Notes: generated from the letters alone by a model not told the origin. 64,000 nt of DNA from Thalassorhabdomicrobium marinisediminis (GCF_003072065.1 NZ_QCYG01000011.1:62001-126000); one strand, 5' to 3'; shown: positions 45,625 to 55,478, counted from the stretch's first letter. Made by a program: numbers and translations.

Positions 45625-45732
45625 GGCGCGCGGGCGGCAGGTGATACGCGTTACCGCGCGTCCCCCAGCCTCGTGCTATACAGGCCGCGGTTCCCGTCAC
45701 GGTGAGGGGACGACAAAATCAGGACGAGAGCC

Positions 45733-46995
45733 ATGGCCCAGACCCTGCGCGATACGTTGGCTTCGGTAAGATCGCTTCTGGGCGGAACGGCGGCTTTCGT
45801 CGCCGGCAACAGTTTGCTGGGCGTGGTGCTTCCGCTGCGCATGGAGGCGGCCGATTACCCCGTGGCCCTGATCGGTGTGATCATGTCGGCCTATTATCTG
45901 GGGCTGGCACTTGGCGGGTTCCGGTCGAAACTCGTGATCCTGCGGATCGGCCATATCCGCGCGTTTTCGGTCTTTGCCGCGATCACCGCCGCGACCTGCC
46001 TTGCCTATGACACCTTCTTTGGCCCCGCCGCATGGGTGATTTTGCGGGTCATCAACGGGTTTTGCATCGCCGGCATGACAACGACGGTCGAAAGCTGGCT
46101 GAATGAACGCAGCAGCAATAAGACCCGCGGGCGCGTTCTGGGGGCCTATATGCTCGCCTTCTATCTGGCGATGGCGCTGGGGCAGACGCTGGTGAACCTC
46201 GCACCGGTGGGCGACGGGGACCTTCTCGACCTGTCCGCCGTGCTGATCGGGCTGTCCCTTGTGCCCATCGCGATGACGGGTCTGGGCAAGCCGGACCTGC
46301 GCGACATCCGCGTTCTGGGCGTGCGGCAGATCTTCGCCGCCTCGAAGATCGGCGTGGTGGGGGCCGGCGTGGCCGGGGTGCTGATCGGCTCGTTCTACGG
46401 GTTGGCGATCGTCTTCGCCCGACAGATCGGGTTGAGCGTGTCCGAGGCGGCGCTGTTCATGTCGGTCGTGGTGCTGGGAGGCCTTGTGTTTCAAGTGCCC
46501 ATCGGGATGCTGGCGGACCGGTTCGACCGCCGGATCGTCATGGCGAGCATCCTGCTAACCGTTGGCGCGTCCTGGGGCCTGTTGTCGATCTCGATCGCCC
46601 ACGGGGTGCCGCTGACCGTGCTGATGGGCATGGCGCTGGTCTTTGGCGGCGCGATCAGCAGCGTTTATCCGCTGTGCGTGGCCCAGACCTTTGACCGGCT
46701 GGACCGCAAGTTCTACGTGGCTGCGTCGGGGCGTCTGCTCATGGTCTATTCCATTGGTGCGACGATCGGGCCGCTGCTGACCTCGGCCCTGCTCGCGGCG
46801 TTCGGGCCATCGGCCTTTTTCATCTTCGAATCCGTGATCGCGGTGGGCTATGCGCTGTTCGTGCTGTCCAACCTGCGCAAAGCGCAGCAACTGCCCGAGC
46901 CAGAGCGCGAGAAGTTCGTGCCCCTGCCCGACAGCTCCCCCGCCGCGCTGGTGCTCGACCCGCGCACCGAGCCCGAGACGTCCGATCCGACCTGA
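45733..46995 (+). CDS. Major facilitator superfamily transporter (YcaD-like)
   Basis: 420 residues with twelve helices. The YcaD/CynX-type signature AGNSLLGVVLPLRMEAADYPVALIGVIMSAYYLGLALGGFRSKLVI is at the N-terminus, and SWLNERSSNKTRGRVLGAYMLAFYLAMALGQ in the middle is distinctive of this group. The cytoplasmic tail is proline-rich. Its substrate is unknown. A small hairpin with five T follows the stop. Confidence 0.9.
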   Translation: MAQTLRDTLASVRSLLGGTAAFVAGNSLLGVVLPLRMEAADYPVALIGVIMSAYYLGLALGGFRSKLVILRIGHIRAFSVFAAITAATCLAYDTFFGPAAWVILRVINGFCIAGMTTTVESWLNERSSNKTRGRVLGAYMLAFYLAMALGQTLVNLAPVGDGDLLDLSAVLIGLSLVPIAMTGLGKPDLRDIRVLGVRQIFAASKIGVVGAGVAGVLIGSFYGLAIVFARQIGLSVSEAALFMSVVVLGGLVFQVPIGMLADRFDRRIVMASILLTVGASWGLLSISIAHGVPLTVLMGMALVFGGAISSVYPLCVAQTFDRLDRKFYVAASGRLLMVYSIGATIGPLLTSALLAAFGPSAFFIFESVIAVGYALFVLSNLRKAQQLPEPEREKFVPLPDSSPAALVLDPRTEPETSDPT

Positions 46996-47012
46996 CCGCC
47001 ACGGCGGCGCTT

Positions 47013-47033
47013 GCGGTCAGCTTGGCCGTTTTT
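47013..47033 (+). terminator. Hairpin terminator between the MFS and deacetylase genes
   Basis: CGGTC, AGCTT loop, GGCCG stem (47014-47028, one G-U pair) followed by TTTTT. It lies in the gap between the convergent MFS and deacetylase-family genes. Confidence 0.5.
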
Positions 47034-47081
47034 CTGGTAGAGCCTCCGGTCTGCTCCGACACACCGACACAACTTCAGCGG

Positions 47082-48119
47082 TCAGCTTGCGGCCTCATCG
47101 AAGCCTTGCAACACGTTCACGGTGTTCACGCCGACCTCTTCCACCGCATAGCCGCCCTCCAGCACAAAGACCGTCGGCAGCCCCAGCCCCGCCAGCGTAC
47201 GGCCGCAGTCGGTGTAATCCTCGCTTTGCAGTTTGAAGAAACTGATCGGGTCGTGCTCGTAAGTGTCGAGCCCGAGTGACACGATCAACAGATCGGGGGC
47301 ATAGTCCGCAATGCGCGCAAGAGCCTGATCGAGACACTCTTTCCAGACCGCATAGGGCGTATCGGGCGGAAGCGGATAGTTCACGTTGAAGCCCTGCCCC
47401 GCGCCGGTGCCGGTTTCATCCGCATGGCCCAGAAAATGCGGGAAAGCGTCCATCGGGTCGCCGTGGATCGACAGAAACAGCACGTCATCGCGGTCGTAGA
47501 AAATCTGCTGCGTGCCATTGCCGTGGTGAAAGTCCAGATCGATGAGCGCGACCCGCTGTGCCCCGGTGTCGCGCGCGTATTGTGCGGCGATGGCCGCGTT
47601 GTTGAGGAAGCAATAGCCGCCGAACTGGTCGCTTGCGGCGTGATGGCCGGGGGGGCGGCACAGGCCGAAGGCCGCCCGCTCCCCGTTCATGACAAGGGCG
47701 GTCGCGGTCAGGGCCACGTCCTTGCTGGCGACTGCGGCCTCATAGGTGCCGACCGATATGGTCGTCTCGCAGGCCAGTGCGTAGTAGCCGATCTTGCCTT
47801 CGATGAACCGCGGGATATGCGGAGAATTCATCGTGCGCGTGGGCCAGCAATTGGCGATGGCCTCACCCCCGAAACCGGCGGCGGCCCATTCATCGGCGCA
47901 GGTCCGGAGGAATTCGACAAATCCCGCATCATGAACAGCGAGCACAGGGTCGAGCCCGAAATCATCGGGGGCCACGACCTCCCCCAGGCCAGTCTCCATG
48001 ATCCGCTCAAGAATGATCTCCGCCCGGCGCGGACATTCGAACGGTGCCACAAGCCCGCCTTCGTGGATCTCGATCTTGGCGTCGCGCAGTTTGTGCTTGT
48101 CGGTATAGACCGTCTTCAT
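47082..48119 (-). CDS. Histone deacetylase-family hydrolase (acetylpolyamine amidohydrolase-like)
   Basis: 345 residues with AGGAGGG before the ATG. Zinc/catalytic motifs are complete: AFGLCRPPGHHAASDQFGGYCFLNNAA, ALIDLDFHHGNGTQQIFYDRDD and SLGLDTYEHDPISFF. This pattern and length match bacterial acetylpolyamine amidohydrolases, which remove acetyl groups from acetylated polyamines using zinc. Deacetylation of other small amides is possible. It is the last intact gene before the accessory island. Confidence 0.92.
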   Translation of the reverse strand: MKTVYTDKHKLRDAKIEIHEGGLVAPFECPRRAEIILERIMETGLGEVVAPDDFGLDPVLAVHDAGFVEFLRTCADEWAAAGFGGEAIANCWPTRTMNSPHIPRFIEGKIGYYALACETTISVGTYEAAVASKDVALTATALVMNGERAAFGLCRPPGHHAASDQFGGYCFLNNAAIAAQYARDTGAQRVALIDLDFHHGNGTQQIFYDRDDVLFLSIHGDPMDAFPHFLGHADETGTGAGQGFNVNYPLPPDTPYAVWKECLDQALARIADYAPDLLIVSLGLDTYEHDPISFFKLQSEDYTDCGRTLAGLGLPTVFVLEGGYAVEEVGVNTVNVLQGFDEAAS

Positions 48120-48204
48120 CGAACCCTCCTGATGGACCGTTGCGGCAATCCTTCTGGCAAGCAGGCCGCAAGATCAAGCGGCCGCGGACCTTATCAAAGC
48201 CGAG

Positions 48205-48560
48205 CTACGCCAGACTGTTCGCCCGCAGCGCTTCGGGCGCAAGGTCAAGAACGGCGTCTGCACCGGTCACGACAGCGCTTTGACAGGCCTTCGCCTTCGG
48301 CAACAGATGGGTCGCGTAGACCTGCGCGAGCGCCAGCTTTGCGTCAAGATGGGGCGAGCCCTGCCCCGCCTCGGTCCGTGCAGTGGCCGCCCGCACCGTG
48401 TCGCCCATGATCCATGCGCCAAGACACAGGCCGAAAACCTCTTGTATATTGGTCGCCGCCGAAAGCGCTTTCGGCGCGTCTTGTGCCATGGCCCAGTCAA
48501 CGCAGGATTGCATCAGGTCCGCCGCGCCTGTGACGTGGTCGGCCCAGTCTTCGGGCAAAT
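48205..48560 (-). pseudogene. Acyl-CoA dehydrogenase C-terminal remnant, truncated at the island edge
   Basis: 117 residues are readable (DWADHVTGAADLMQSCVDWAM ... EVFGLCLGAWIMGDTVRAAT ... YATHLLPKAKACQSAVVTGADAVLDLA). They resemble the last domain of AcdH/DmdC-type acyl-CoA dehydrogenases (acetyl-CoA dehydrogenase C-terminal-like). No valid start exists: the open frame begins at a TTG and the rest of an approximately 590-residue gene is missing upstream. The missing 5' part begins exactly where the AAA/protease fragment begins in the opposite direction, near 48560-48575, marking the left boundary of the island. Confidence 0.6.
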
Positions 48561-48561
48561 C

Positions 48562-49640
48562 CGCGGCCGACCCTCAACGACGTGAAGGGGCTCCCCGAAG
48601 TCTGCACCCAACTGCACGACATCATCGCCGACCTGTCCGACTGGAAAGCTGACTGCGTCCGCTCGAAAGATGTCAGCGACAGCGTCCTGCTGCACGGCCC
48701 ACCGGGGACGGGCAAAACCATGCTGGCCGAAGCACTCGCGGGATCAGCGGGGGCGCACTTTATCGCCACCTCCTACACTGACCTGCAAGCCGCAGGCCAC
48801 TTGGGCGACTACTTGAAGGCCATGGCGATGGTCGTGGCCGAAGCTATGGCTCGGGCGCCGTCAGTGATCTTCTTCGACGAGCTCGACAGCTTCGGCACGC
48901 GAACCCGAGATCCAAGCTCGGGGAACAGCCGCTACATGACCGCTGTCATCAATGACCTGCTGCAACAGCTCACCCGGTTGAACGCGGCCGAAGGCGTCAT
49001 TGTCATCGCCGCAACGAACCACCTGGACCACATCGACCCGGCGATCCTGAGGGCGGGGCGCTTCGATATGACGCTGCGTGTGCCGATGCCGGACAAGGCC
49101 GGTGTCCGCGATATCCTGGCGCATCACTTCGGCACGGAGATCGAGGTCGAAGAGGCTATTGTCACAACCCTTCTCGGCAAATCCGGCGCAGATCTCGCCC
49201 ACATCGCCCAAGACGCAAAGGCCCGCGCGACGGGCGCGAACATCCCTGACCGCAGAGCACCTCCACCAGACAGTTGCAGACCACGCCCCGCCGGTTTGCG
49301 CAAAGCATCTCCGCCGAATCGCTGCCCATGAGGCGGGTCATATCGTGGCCGCCGCGGTCCTCGACCTCGCCCTGCCCGTTCGTGCTCGCATCACCCCTAC
49401 AGGCGCCGAGGTCCTACGCCCCGCCCGCACAAGCTACACCGCCGATATCATCAAGGCAGAACTCGTCTGTCTCATGGCCGGCCGCGCCGCCGAACAGCTC
49501 CTGATCGGCGATATCTCCTCCGGGTCTGGTTTCTGGCCGTAAAGCGACCTTGAGTTGGCTACCGCACTGCATATGGCGCAGGAATATCAGTGGAGGCTTG
49601 GGGAGAGCAGTCTGATCTACACGCCGATGGCGACGTCCCC
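48562..49640 (+). pseudogene. Broken FtsH-like AAA ATPase/M41 zinc metalloprotease
   Basis: Two joined reading frames. The first (to about 49240) gives an AAA domain with Walker A LLHGPPGTGKTMLAE, Walker B SVIFFDELDSFGTR and the second-region AATNHLDHIDPAILRAGRFD. It lacks an N-terminus and opens abruptly as PTLNDVKGLPEV. The second frame contains the M41 active site AAHEAGHIVAAAVLD, then hits a TAA at 49540, after which the same frame resumes SDLELATALHMAQEYQWRLGE. A frameshift near 49240 and the nonsense codon make it non-functional. It runs directly into a serine recombinase fragment around 49640. Confidence 0.8.
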
Positions 49641-50711
49641 GTTGGCACGGACGCACCGCGGTCTAGAGGGCCGTGTGAAGGCCGGCAAGTCAGCAGGAGG
49701 TAAGAGCTACGGCTATGATATCAATCGCAGCCCCCTGCCCGACGGCACCTTCACCACCGGGGACCTTGTCATCAATGAAACAGAGGCCGAGATCATCCGT
49801 CGGATCTTTACCGACTACGCGGCTGGCCTCAGTGCGCGGCGCATCGCCACTGCATTGAACGAAGTAGGTGTCCCTGCCCCACGCGCGCCAACGTGGTCGT
49901 TCTCAACCATTTCTGGAAACTGGAAGCGAGGTACAGGGATCCTGAACAACGATCTCTATATCGGAGAAAGGATCTGGAATCGCCAACGCTTCGTCAAATG
50001 CCCACAATCGGGCAAGCGCCAAGCACTCCCGAACCCAGCGGAGACTTGGCTGCGCGAGCCGGTACCCGAGCTGCGTATTATTGATGAAGAACTCTGGGAC
50101 GCGGTCAAGGAACGTCAGGGCGCCACGCGCAGCGCGATCCTTGAGGCCCGCTGTGACGGTGATGGCCCGCAAGCGCACAATGGCCGCCGCGCGCGTTACC
50201 TGCTGTCGGGGACTGCCGAATGTGGAAACTGCGGTGCGGGCTATATCATGATCAGTGCCGATCGGATGGGATGTTCTGCCGCGCGCAACCGCGGCACCTG
50301 CCAGAACCGCAAGACGATCAAACGGCTCGACCTCGAGGAGCGCGTGTTGTGCGGTCTACGCGAGCGCCTGATGACGCCCGAGATGACCTCGACCTTGTGG
50401 AGACCTATCAGGCCGAAAGCCGCAAAGAACGGCGCGCCGCCCAAGCGGCCTGCGACCAAGCCGAACAGGACCTCGCCCAGATTACGCGTGAGATCGACAA
50501 TATCGTTGAAGCGTTTGCGCAGGGCATGTTTCAGGCGAGCATGAAGGAGAAAATGGATGCGCTCGAAGCCCGCAAGGCTGAGCTGGAAGGCACCATCGCG
50601 GCCCACACCGAAGAGAATACGGTTCTGCTGCATCCTGGTCTTGCCAATCAGTTTCGCTGGCAGGTCGAGGATCTGGTATCCAGCCTCAACGATCCGGCGC
50701 TCAAGACGGAA
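49641..50711 (+). pseudogene. Large serine recombinase fragment, frameshifted
   Basis: The fragment enters in the recombinase domain (THRGLEGRVKAGKSAGGKSYGYDI, then INETEAEIIRRIFTDYAAGLSARRIATALNEVGVPAPRA) and contains the zinc-ribbon-like AECGNCGAGY...CSAARNRGTCQNRKTI. The N-terminal resolvase catalytic domain with its serine is absent. A frameshift near 50390 moves the reading frame, after which a coiled-coil region continues (DLVETYQAESRKERRAAQ) until IS66 sequence begins at 50712. It is fused without a gap to the M41 protease remnant. It is the relic of an integrase of an older element. Confidence 0.82.
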
Positions 50712-50801
50712 GTAAGCGTTGCATCTGACCCCCTGATTGCGCTCTAAAACTGACCGCTTCTCTTCGGCTAATCTGCATCCGCAAGATAATCGGAGGCGAC
50801 T

Positions 50802-51206
50802 ATGGCAGAACGTGAAGTCTGGGGTTTTAAGATCGGAACATCCCCTTCCGGCAAGAGAATTTGGCCGAACGCACTCAAGCGAGAAGCAACGAGAAGGCTT
50901 CGAGAAGACGGCGTGTCTCCAGGCGAGGTGGCGGCCGAATTGGGAGCGCATGAATGCCTCGTGAGGAAATGGTGGGTGGCTGATCGGCGCGAACGCGGAG
51001 AGAAGATCTCTGTCGAGGGCTCAGCCTTCACGCAGGTGTCAGTCGATCAGAGGGCCGTTCCGGCTGCGTTACCAACGACTGCTCCCGTCAATGGATCGAC
51101 TTGCTCCGCCCATCTGTATGTGGGTGGTATCTGCCTTCAGTTTCCCTTGTCCATCGACGAAGCCGACCTTTTGAAACTGATCCGTGTTGCGGGACAGTGC
51201 CAGTGA
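50802..51206 (+). CDS. tnpA: IS66 TnpA
   Basis: 134 residues. The helix-turn-helix GEVAAELGAHECLVRKWWV (about 45-63) is the TnpA/IS66 OrfA pattern, followed by a variable middle and the C-terminal VGGICLQFPLSIDEADLLKLIRV typical of these proteins. It is an accessory protein of unclear function needed with TnpB for transposition. Its stop overlaps the tnpB GTG (GTGA). It is intact. Confidence 0.88.
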   Translation: MAEREVWGFKIGTSPSGKRIWPNALKREATRRLREDGVSPGEVAAELGAHECLVRKWWVADRRERGEKISVEGSAFTQVSVDQRAVPAALPTTAPVNGSTCSAHLYVGGICLQFPLSIDEADLLKLIRVAGQCQ

Positions 51207-51577
51207 TTGCGCCGTCCAGCAGCTATCGAATCTATCTGGCCACTCACCCCGTCGACTTCCGAAAGGGGATGGATGGCTTGGCCAATTACGTCATGACCAA
51301 TTTTGAACTCGATCCTTTTTCTGGTGCGTTCTTCGTCTTCCGCTCAAAGGGACGGGACAAGATCAAGATCCTTATGTGGGACGGCACTGGCTTGGTGATG
51401 ATCTACAAGCGCATTGAAGGCGCAGGCTTCGTCTGGCCCAAACTCTCAGAGGGAACTATGACCCTGACGAAGGCACAGTTCGAAGCTCTCTTTGAAGGGA
51501 TTGACTGGCGCCGCGTCGTCTCGGCTGCCTATCACCACCCCACCTTTTTCGAAAAATCAAGTGCCGAGGTCGAGTGA
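51203..51577 (+). CDS. tnpB: IS66 TnpB
   Basis: 124 residues from a GTG at 51203 coupled to tnpA. The family sequence is complete: YRIYLATHPVDFRKGMDGLA, then FVFRSKGRDKIKILMWDGTGLVMIYKRIEGAGFVWPKL and TKAQFEALFEGIDWRRV. TnpB of IS66 has no assigned catalytic role but is needed for transposition. About 105 bp of non-coding DNA follows before the metallopeptidase gene ending on the other strand. Confidence 0.92.
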   Translation: MIAPSSSYRIYLATHPVDFRKGMDGLANYVMTNFELDPFSGAFFVFRSKGRDKIKILMWDGTGLVMIYKRIEGAGFVWPKLSEGTMTLTKAQFEALFEGIDWRRVVSAAYHHPTFFEKSSAEVE

Positions 51578-51682
51578 GGTGGCAACTATCCCTTTCATTC
51601 AAAGCAAGCGCTTATTCATCTGGCAGACCGCCGATCACTCTGAAATGCAACTTGCCAAACACCTGCGGCGATCGCATATCGG

Positions 51683-52420
51683 TTAACGCGCCAAAGCTTT
51701 CGGATCTTCCCACGCGGGAAGCGGATACTGATTAAGCTCATCGCGTATGCTGCGCCACTTCGGCATATTGTCGTCAAGGATTTTGATGAAACGCTTATCA
51801 TGGTTCGGCGATATCAGATGAGCAAGCTCATGCAGAATAACATAGTCGATCATGCGCTCAGGCTTCTTCGCGAGTTCTGAATTCAGCCAAATGATCCGCT
51901 TTTCAGGATCGCAGCTGCCCCATTTCGTCTTCATCGGCCTGATGCCCCATTTCTCGGGGTGACGGTCCAGGCGGTTTGCCCAGAACGATATCCGGGGAGC
52001 CGAGTAGGTCCGTAACCTGGCTTTCAACCAGGCATCCATCCAGCGCCGCATCTGTTCGGTCGTGCCGTCGCCCGGCACCTTCATGGCCAGCCGATCACTA
52101 CCCTGCCGGAGGATCCGATGGACCTTCTTGTCCCACCGTTGAACGTCGAGACGAAGCGCTCTGCCGAACAGATGATGTGTTTCGCCCGACACGAACCGGC
52201 GTTCCGCCTGACGCTCCTGTTTCCGAAACTGGGTTTGCTTGCGCTTGATCCACTGCATCCTGGTCAGGACGGCAACGCGGATGGCCTCGTCACTAACCCC
52301 GTGCGGCGCCGCGATCCTGACGCGGCCCTCAGGGGGGTAGCAGCCAATATGCAGATTCTTGATCGCCTTGTGCACGATTTCAACCTCGATGCCGCCGATC
52401 TGTGAGGTTTCAGTATTCAT
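51683..52420 (-). CDS. YgjP-like zinc metallopeptidase linked to the type I R-M operon
   Basis: 245 residues. The SprT/YgjP-like (DUF45) domain is shown by KTKWGSCDPEKRIIWLNSELAKKPERMIDYVILHELAHLISPNHDKRF, with the HELAH zinc site and a third histidine in PNHDKRF. It starts 11 bp inside the end of hsdR, so it is translated with it. DUF45 proteins are recurrent neighbours of type I restriction genes. A role in regulating or clearing restriction subunits is possible but only inferred. Confidence 0.88.
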   Translation of the reverse strand: MNTETSQIGGIEVEIVHKAIKNLHIGCYPPEGRVRIAAPHGVSDEAIRVAVLTRMQWIKRKQTQFRKQERQAERRFVSGETHHLFGRALRLDVQRWDKKVHRILRQGSDRLAMKVPGDGTTEQMRRWMDAWLKARLRTYSAPRISFWANRLDRHPEKWGIRPMKTKWGSCDPEKRIIWLNSELAKKPERMIDYVILHELAHLISPNHDKRFIKILDDNMPKWRSIRDELNQYPLPAWEDPKALAR

Positions 52421-55400
52421 GCTGGTTCTTCAGGATTTCAAAGATCCGTTCGACTGCGTCGGGATCAGCCAGAACTTGCTCGAGGCAGCGCCGAACCCTC
52501 CGCTCCTTCATAGCAGTGCCCCGCCAGCCGAAAGGCGCGGTGTCGCGCACGGCACGGTCGACCTCCAGTGCCAAAGCCTCATCGCAATCGAGGTTGTCAT
52601 AGAGCGCCTTTTTGCCCGGGGTCGTGATCGCCTCGGGATATTGCCTGCCGTGGCCGCTCTTCGCGTCCTTCACCAGGGCTGCGATGCGCTCGAGATATTC
52701 GGCATATTCGATAGCATCGTCTCTGCGCTGACAAATGAGGTCCGTCAGCAAGTCTGACATTTTCTCGTAGAAACGCGGGTTGACCGGCATCTCCTCGATG
52801 ATCAGCTTTCGCACGTTGTTCTCGATAGCCTCGGCCACGTTCTCGCGCTTGCGCTTTGCCGCGGGCGGCAGGTCATCCACGGCCGCAGCGCCCTTGCTGA
52901 GAACGAGGTCGACCAGGCTGATATCGTCGAGGTGAGAGATAATCTCTGAATCTTCGGCGCGGATGTAATTGTCGATCAGGTGCCGCATGGCAGGCTCGTA
53001 GAGCTTCATGTCGACCGCATCGGCGCTGTGCAAGCGAACGGCATCCCTGATCCCGATCGCTCGCTCCACCTCACGCCGAAACTCGCCCAGTTCCAGATCG
53101 TTGAAGCTTGAGCCCTCGGGCTCGGCGGCGATGTTGGCATAGACGCGGGCGTAGCGGCCCGAAATCTTGTAGAGCGCCTGACGCCGCCGCGTCTTCTCCT
53201 CGGCGTCCGGGTCGTTGTCGATGCCTTGCGGGCTCGAGAAATAGGTAAAGCAATCTTCAAGTGATTTCGGCTGCTCGACGCCATCCATGAGGCCCAGCCA
53301 AGCGTCGCGCGCGGTGCGCAAATCCTGATCCGCCTGTTTGGCGCGATCAGTGATCAGGCCCTCCACGTCTTCCTTGTCGAAGGCATCGAAGGCTTCCGAG
53401 GTGTAGTCGTCCACGGCGCTTTCGATGTTCCGGAACAGGTCCTTGTAGTCGACGATATAGCCGAAATCCTTGTCATCGCCGTCCAGCCGGTTCACCCGGC
53501 AGATCGCCTGGAACAGGCCATGATCGCGCATCTGCTTGTCGATATAGATATAGGTGGCCGTGGGCGCGTCGAAGCCGGTCAGCAGGCGGCTGACCACGAT
53601 CAACAGCTTCGTGCGGCCGGGCTCCTTCTTGAACAGCCGCAGCGCCTCGTCCTCGTAATCCTCCTCGGAGGTGTCGCCCAGCAGGTCGGTATAGACCCGG
53701 TGAACATACTGCCTCTCGGTCTCACCCATGCCGGTTTCTTCGCCGGTGATCTCGGGTGCCGCGCGCTTGTAGGAGGTCACGATGGCGCATTTGTCGGCCA
53801 GCACCGAGCCGGATTTGCGGAATGTCTCGAAGAATTTGCAGGCCTCTGGGATTGACCCGGCCACCAGCATGGCGTTGCCCATGCCCGCGCTCAGGCGGGG
53901 CTTCATCTCCATATCCATGATGATGTCGTTGGCGATCTGCTCCAGCCGGTCACGGCTCGACAGCACCCGCTGCAAGGTGCCCCACCGCTGCTTCAGCGTT
54001 GCCTTGGCGATCGGGGTCAGGCCTTTTGTTTTGGCTTCGAACCAGGCGTCGATCTTATCTGGTGCGCTGATCCGCTGGTCGATGTCGCGCGCCTCATAGC
54101 GCAGGTCCAGCACCACGCCATCCTCGACCGCCTCGTCGAACCGGTAGGGGGTGCCGATATAGGGGCCGAAGGTTTCCAGCGACGTGCCCTTGTCGGATTT
54201 AAGAAGCGGCGTGCCGGTGAAGCCCACGAACATTGCCTCGGGCAACACCTTGCGCATCGCTTTGGCGAGCTTGCCGGACTGGGTGCGGTGCGCCTCGTCA
54301 ATGAAGACGAAGAACTCGCCGACGGGCGCGCCGATATTGGCGTTCTGGATGTCCGTAATCAGACCCTCTATCTCGCCCTCTTCGCGCTTGCCGAACTTGT
54401 GGACGAGCGAGCAGATGACCCGGTCGGTCGGGTCTGCCAGCGCCGCCATCAAGTCGTTGCCGGAGCGGGCGCGGCGCACCTTGTCGCCGGTATTGCCGAA
54501 GACATCCTCGATCTGACTGTCCAACTCCTTGCGGTCGGTGACCACCAGGATACGCGCATCCGGCAGTGCCTCCCGGATCCAGCGGGCCAGCATGACCATG
54601 ATCAGGCTCTTGCCCGAGCCTTGGGTCTGCCAGATGATCCCGCCTTGCTTGTCGCGCACACGGTCCTGCGCGGCCTTCACGGCGAAATACTGGTTCGGGC
54701 GGGCGATCTTCTTGATGCCGGCGTCGAACAGGGTGAAGTCGTGGATGATCTCCAGAAACCGCTCTGAAGCCATCAACTGCGTCACATCGCGATCAAGGCG
54801 GGCGGTGATCTCGCTGTCTTCCTTCCAGGTCAGCCAATAGGGCTGCGGCGTCTGGATCGGGGCATAGCGCAACCCCTCGCTGTCATTGCCGGCGAAGGTG
54901 ATCTGCACGGTGGTGAAGAAATGCCGGATGAACTCGGGCCGCTGGTTGTCGAGGGTCTGGCGGATGCCTTCGCCAACGCCCACGGTGGATTTCTTCAGCT
55001 CCACGGTGCCAAGCGCAATGCCGTTGACGTAGAGCACCAGATCGGGGCGCTTGTTCCAGGCCTTGGCGGCCTTGCCCTTGATGGCGACCTCTTCGGCGAC
55101 GCCCATGTCATTGGCGGCGGGATCGGCCCAGTCGATGAAGCGGACGGTGACGGGGGCCTCGCCGGGGCCGGGGGCGACGGCCACGCCATAGCGGAGCATC
55201 TCGTAAAAGCTCTGGTTGGCCTCATAGAGCTTCGTGCCCTCCATCCGCGCCTCGCGTTTCAGGAGGGTGATGGCTTGAGTGACGATCTCGGGTGCGTAGC
55301 CGCGGGAGAGGAGCCAAGGCCGCAGCAGCTCCTCCTCTATATTGGCGTTGCCATCACGCTTTTGCCAATCGCCGAGGTAGCGCCAGCCGAGGCTGCCGGG

Positions 55401-55478
55401 GGTGTCGGTCTGGTGTGCGCTGAGCAGGTCGATGACCCGGTTCTGCGCCTTGCGTTCCGCCTCGCCGATCTTGCTCAT
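52410..55478 (-). CDS. hsdR: Type I restriction endonuclease subunit R
   Basis: 1022 residues with GGAGGG before the ATG. N-terminal nuclease core RPDLVLYVNGIALGTVELKKS gives D146 and E160-x-K162. The helicase motor has Walker A QTQGSGKS (284-291), DEAH box at 394-397 (FVFIDEAHRTQ), and later motifs MFVGFTGTPL, LLTGFDAPTATYIY and AICRVNRLDG. It translocates DNA and cuts at a distance when bound to an HsdM2HsdS complex on unmodified sites. It is intact and follows hsdS after 42 bp. Confidence 0.95.
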   Translation of the reverse strand: MSKIGEAERKAQNRVIDLLSAHQTDTPGSLGWRYLGDWQKRDGNANIEEELLRPWLLSRGYAPEIVTQAITLLKREARMEGTKLYEANQSFYEMLRYGVAVAPGPGEAPVTVRFIDWADPAANDMGVAEEVAIKGKAAKAWNKRPDLVLYVNGIALGTVELKKSTVGVGEGIRQTLDNQRPEFIRHFFTTVQITFAGNDSEGLRYAPIQTPQPYWLTWKEDSEITARLDRDVTQLMASERFLEIIHDFTLFDAGIKKIARPNQYFAVKAAQDRVRDKQGGIIWQTQGSGKSLIMVMLARWIREALPDARILVVTDRKELDSQIEDVFGNTGDKVRRARSGNDLMAALADPTDRVICSLVHKFGKREEGEIEGLITDIQNANIGAPVGEFFVFIDEAHRTQSGKLAKAMRKVLPEAMFVGFTGTPLLKSDKGTSLETFGPYIGTPYRFDEAVEDGVVLDLRYEARDIDQRISAPDKIDAWFEAKTKGLTPIAKATLKQRWGTLQRVLSSRDRLEQIANDIIMDMEMKPRLSAGMGNAMLVAGSIPEACKFFETFRKSGSVLADKCAIVTSYKRAAPEITGEETGMGETERQYVHRVYTDLLGDTSEEDYEDEALRLFKKEPGRTKLLIVVSRLLTGFDAPTATYIYIDKQMRDHGLFQAICRVNRLDGDDKDFGYIVDYKDLFRNIESAVDDYTSEAFDAFDKEDVEGLITDRAKQADQDLRTARDAWLGLMDGVEQPKSLEDCFTYFSSPQGIDNDPDAEEKTRRRQALYKISGRYARVYANIAAEPEGSSFNDLELGEFRREVERAIGIRDAVRLHSADAVDMKLYEPAMRHLIDNYIRAEDSEIISHLDDISLVDLVLSKGAAAVDDLPPAAKRKRENVAEAIENNVRKLIIEEMPVNPRFYEKMSDLLTDLICQRRDDAIEYAEYLERIAALVKDAKSGHGRQYPEAITTPGKKALYDNLDCDEALALEVDRAVRDTAPFGWRGTAMKERRVRRCLEQVLADPDAVERIFEILKNQHEY

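Larger units (their letters stand above)
50712..51577 (+). mobile_element. IS66-family element, left part (terminal repeat, tnpA, tnpB)
   Basis: The left end is taken at GTAAGCGTTGCATCTGACC (50712 on), which matches the GTAAGCG start usual for IS66 terminal repeats and lies inside the recombinase coding region. tnpA and tnpB follow. The third gene, tnpC, is not next to them but 8.5 kb further right, with a restriction-modification operon in between. No matching right-end repeat was found near tnpC, and the 8 bp before the left end (AGACGGAA) was not found again there. Confidence 0.75.
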
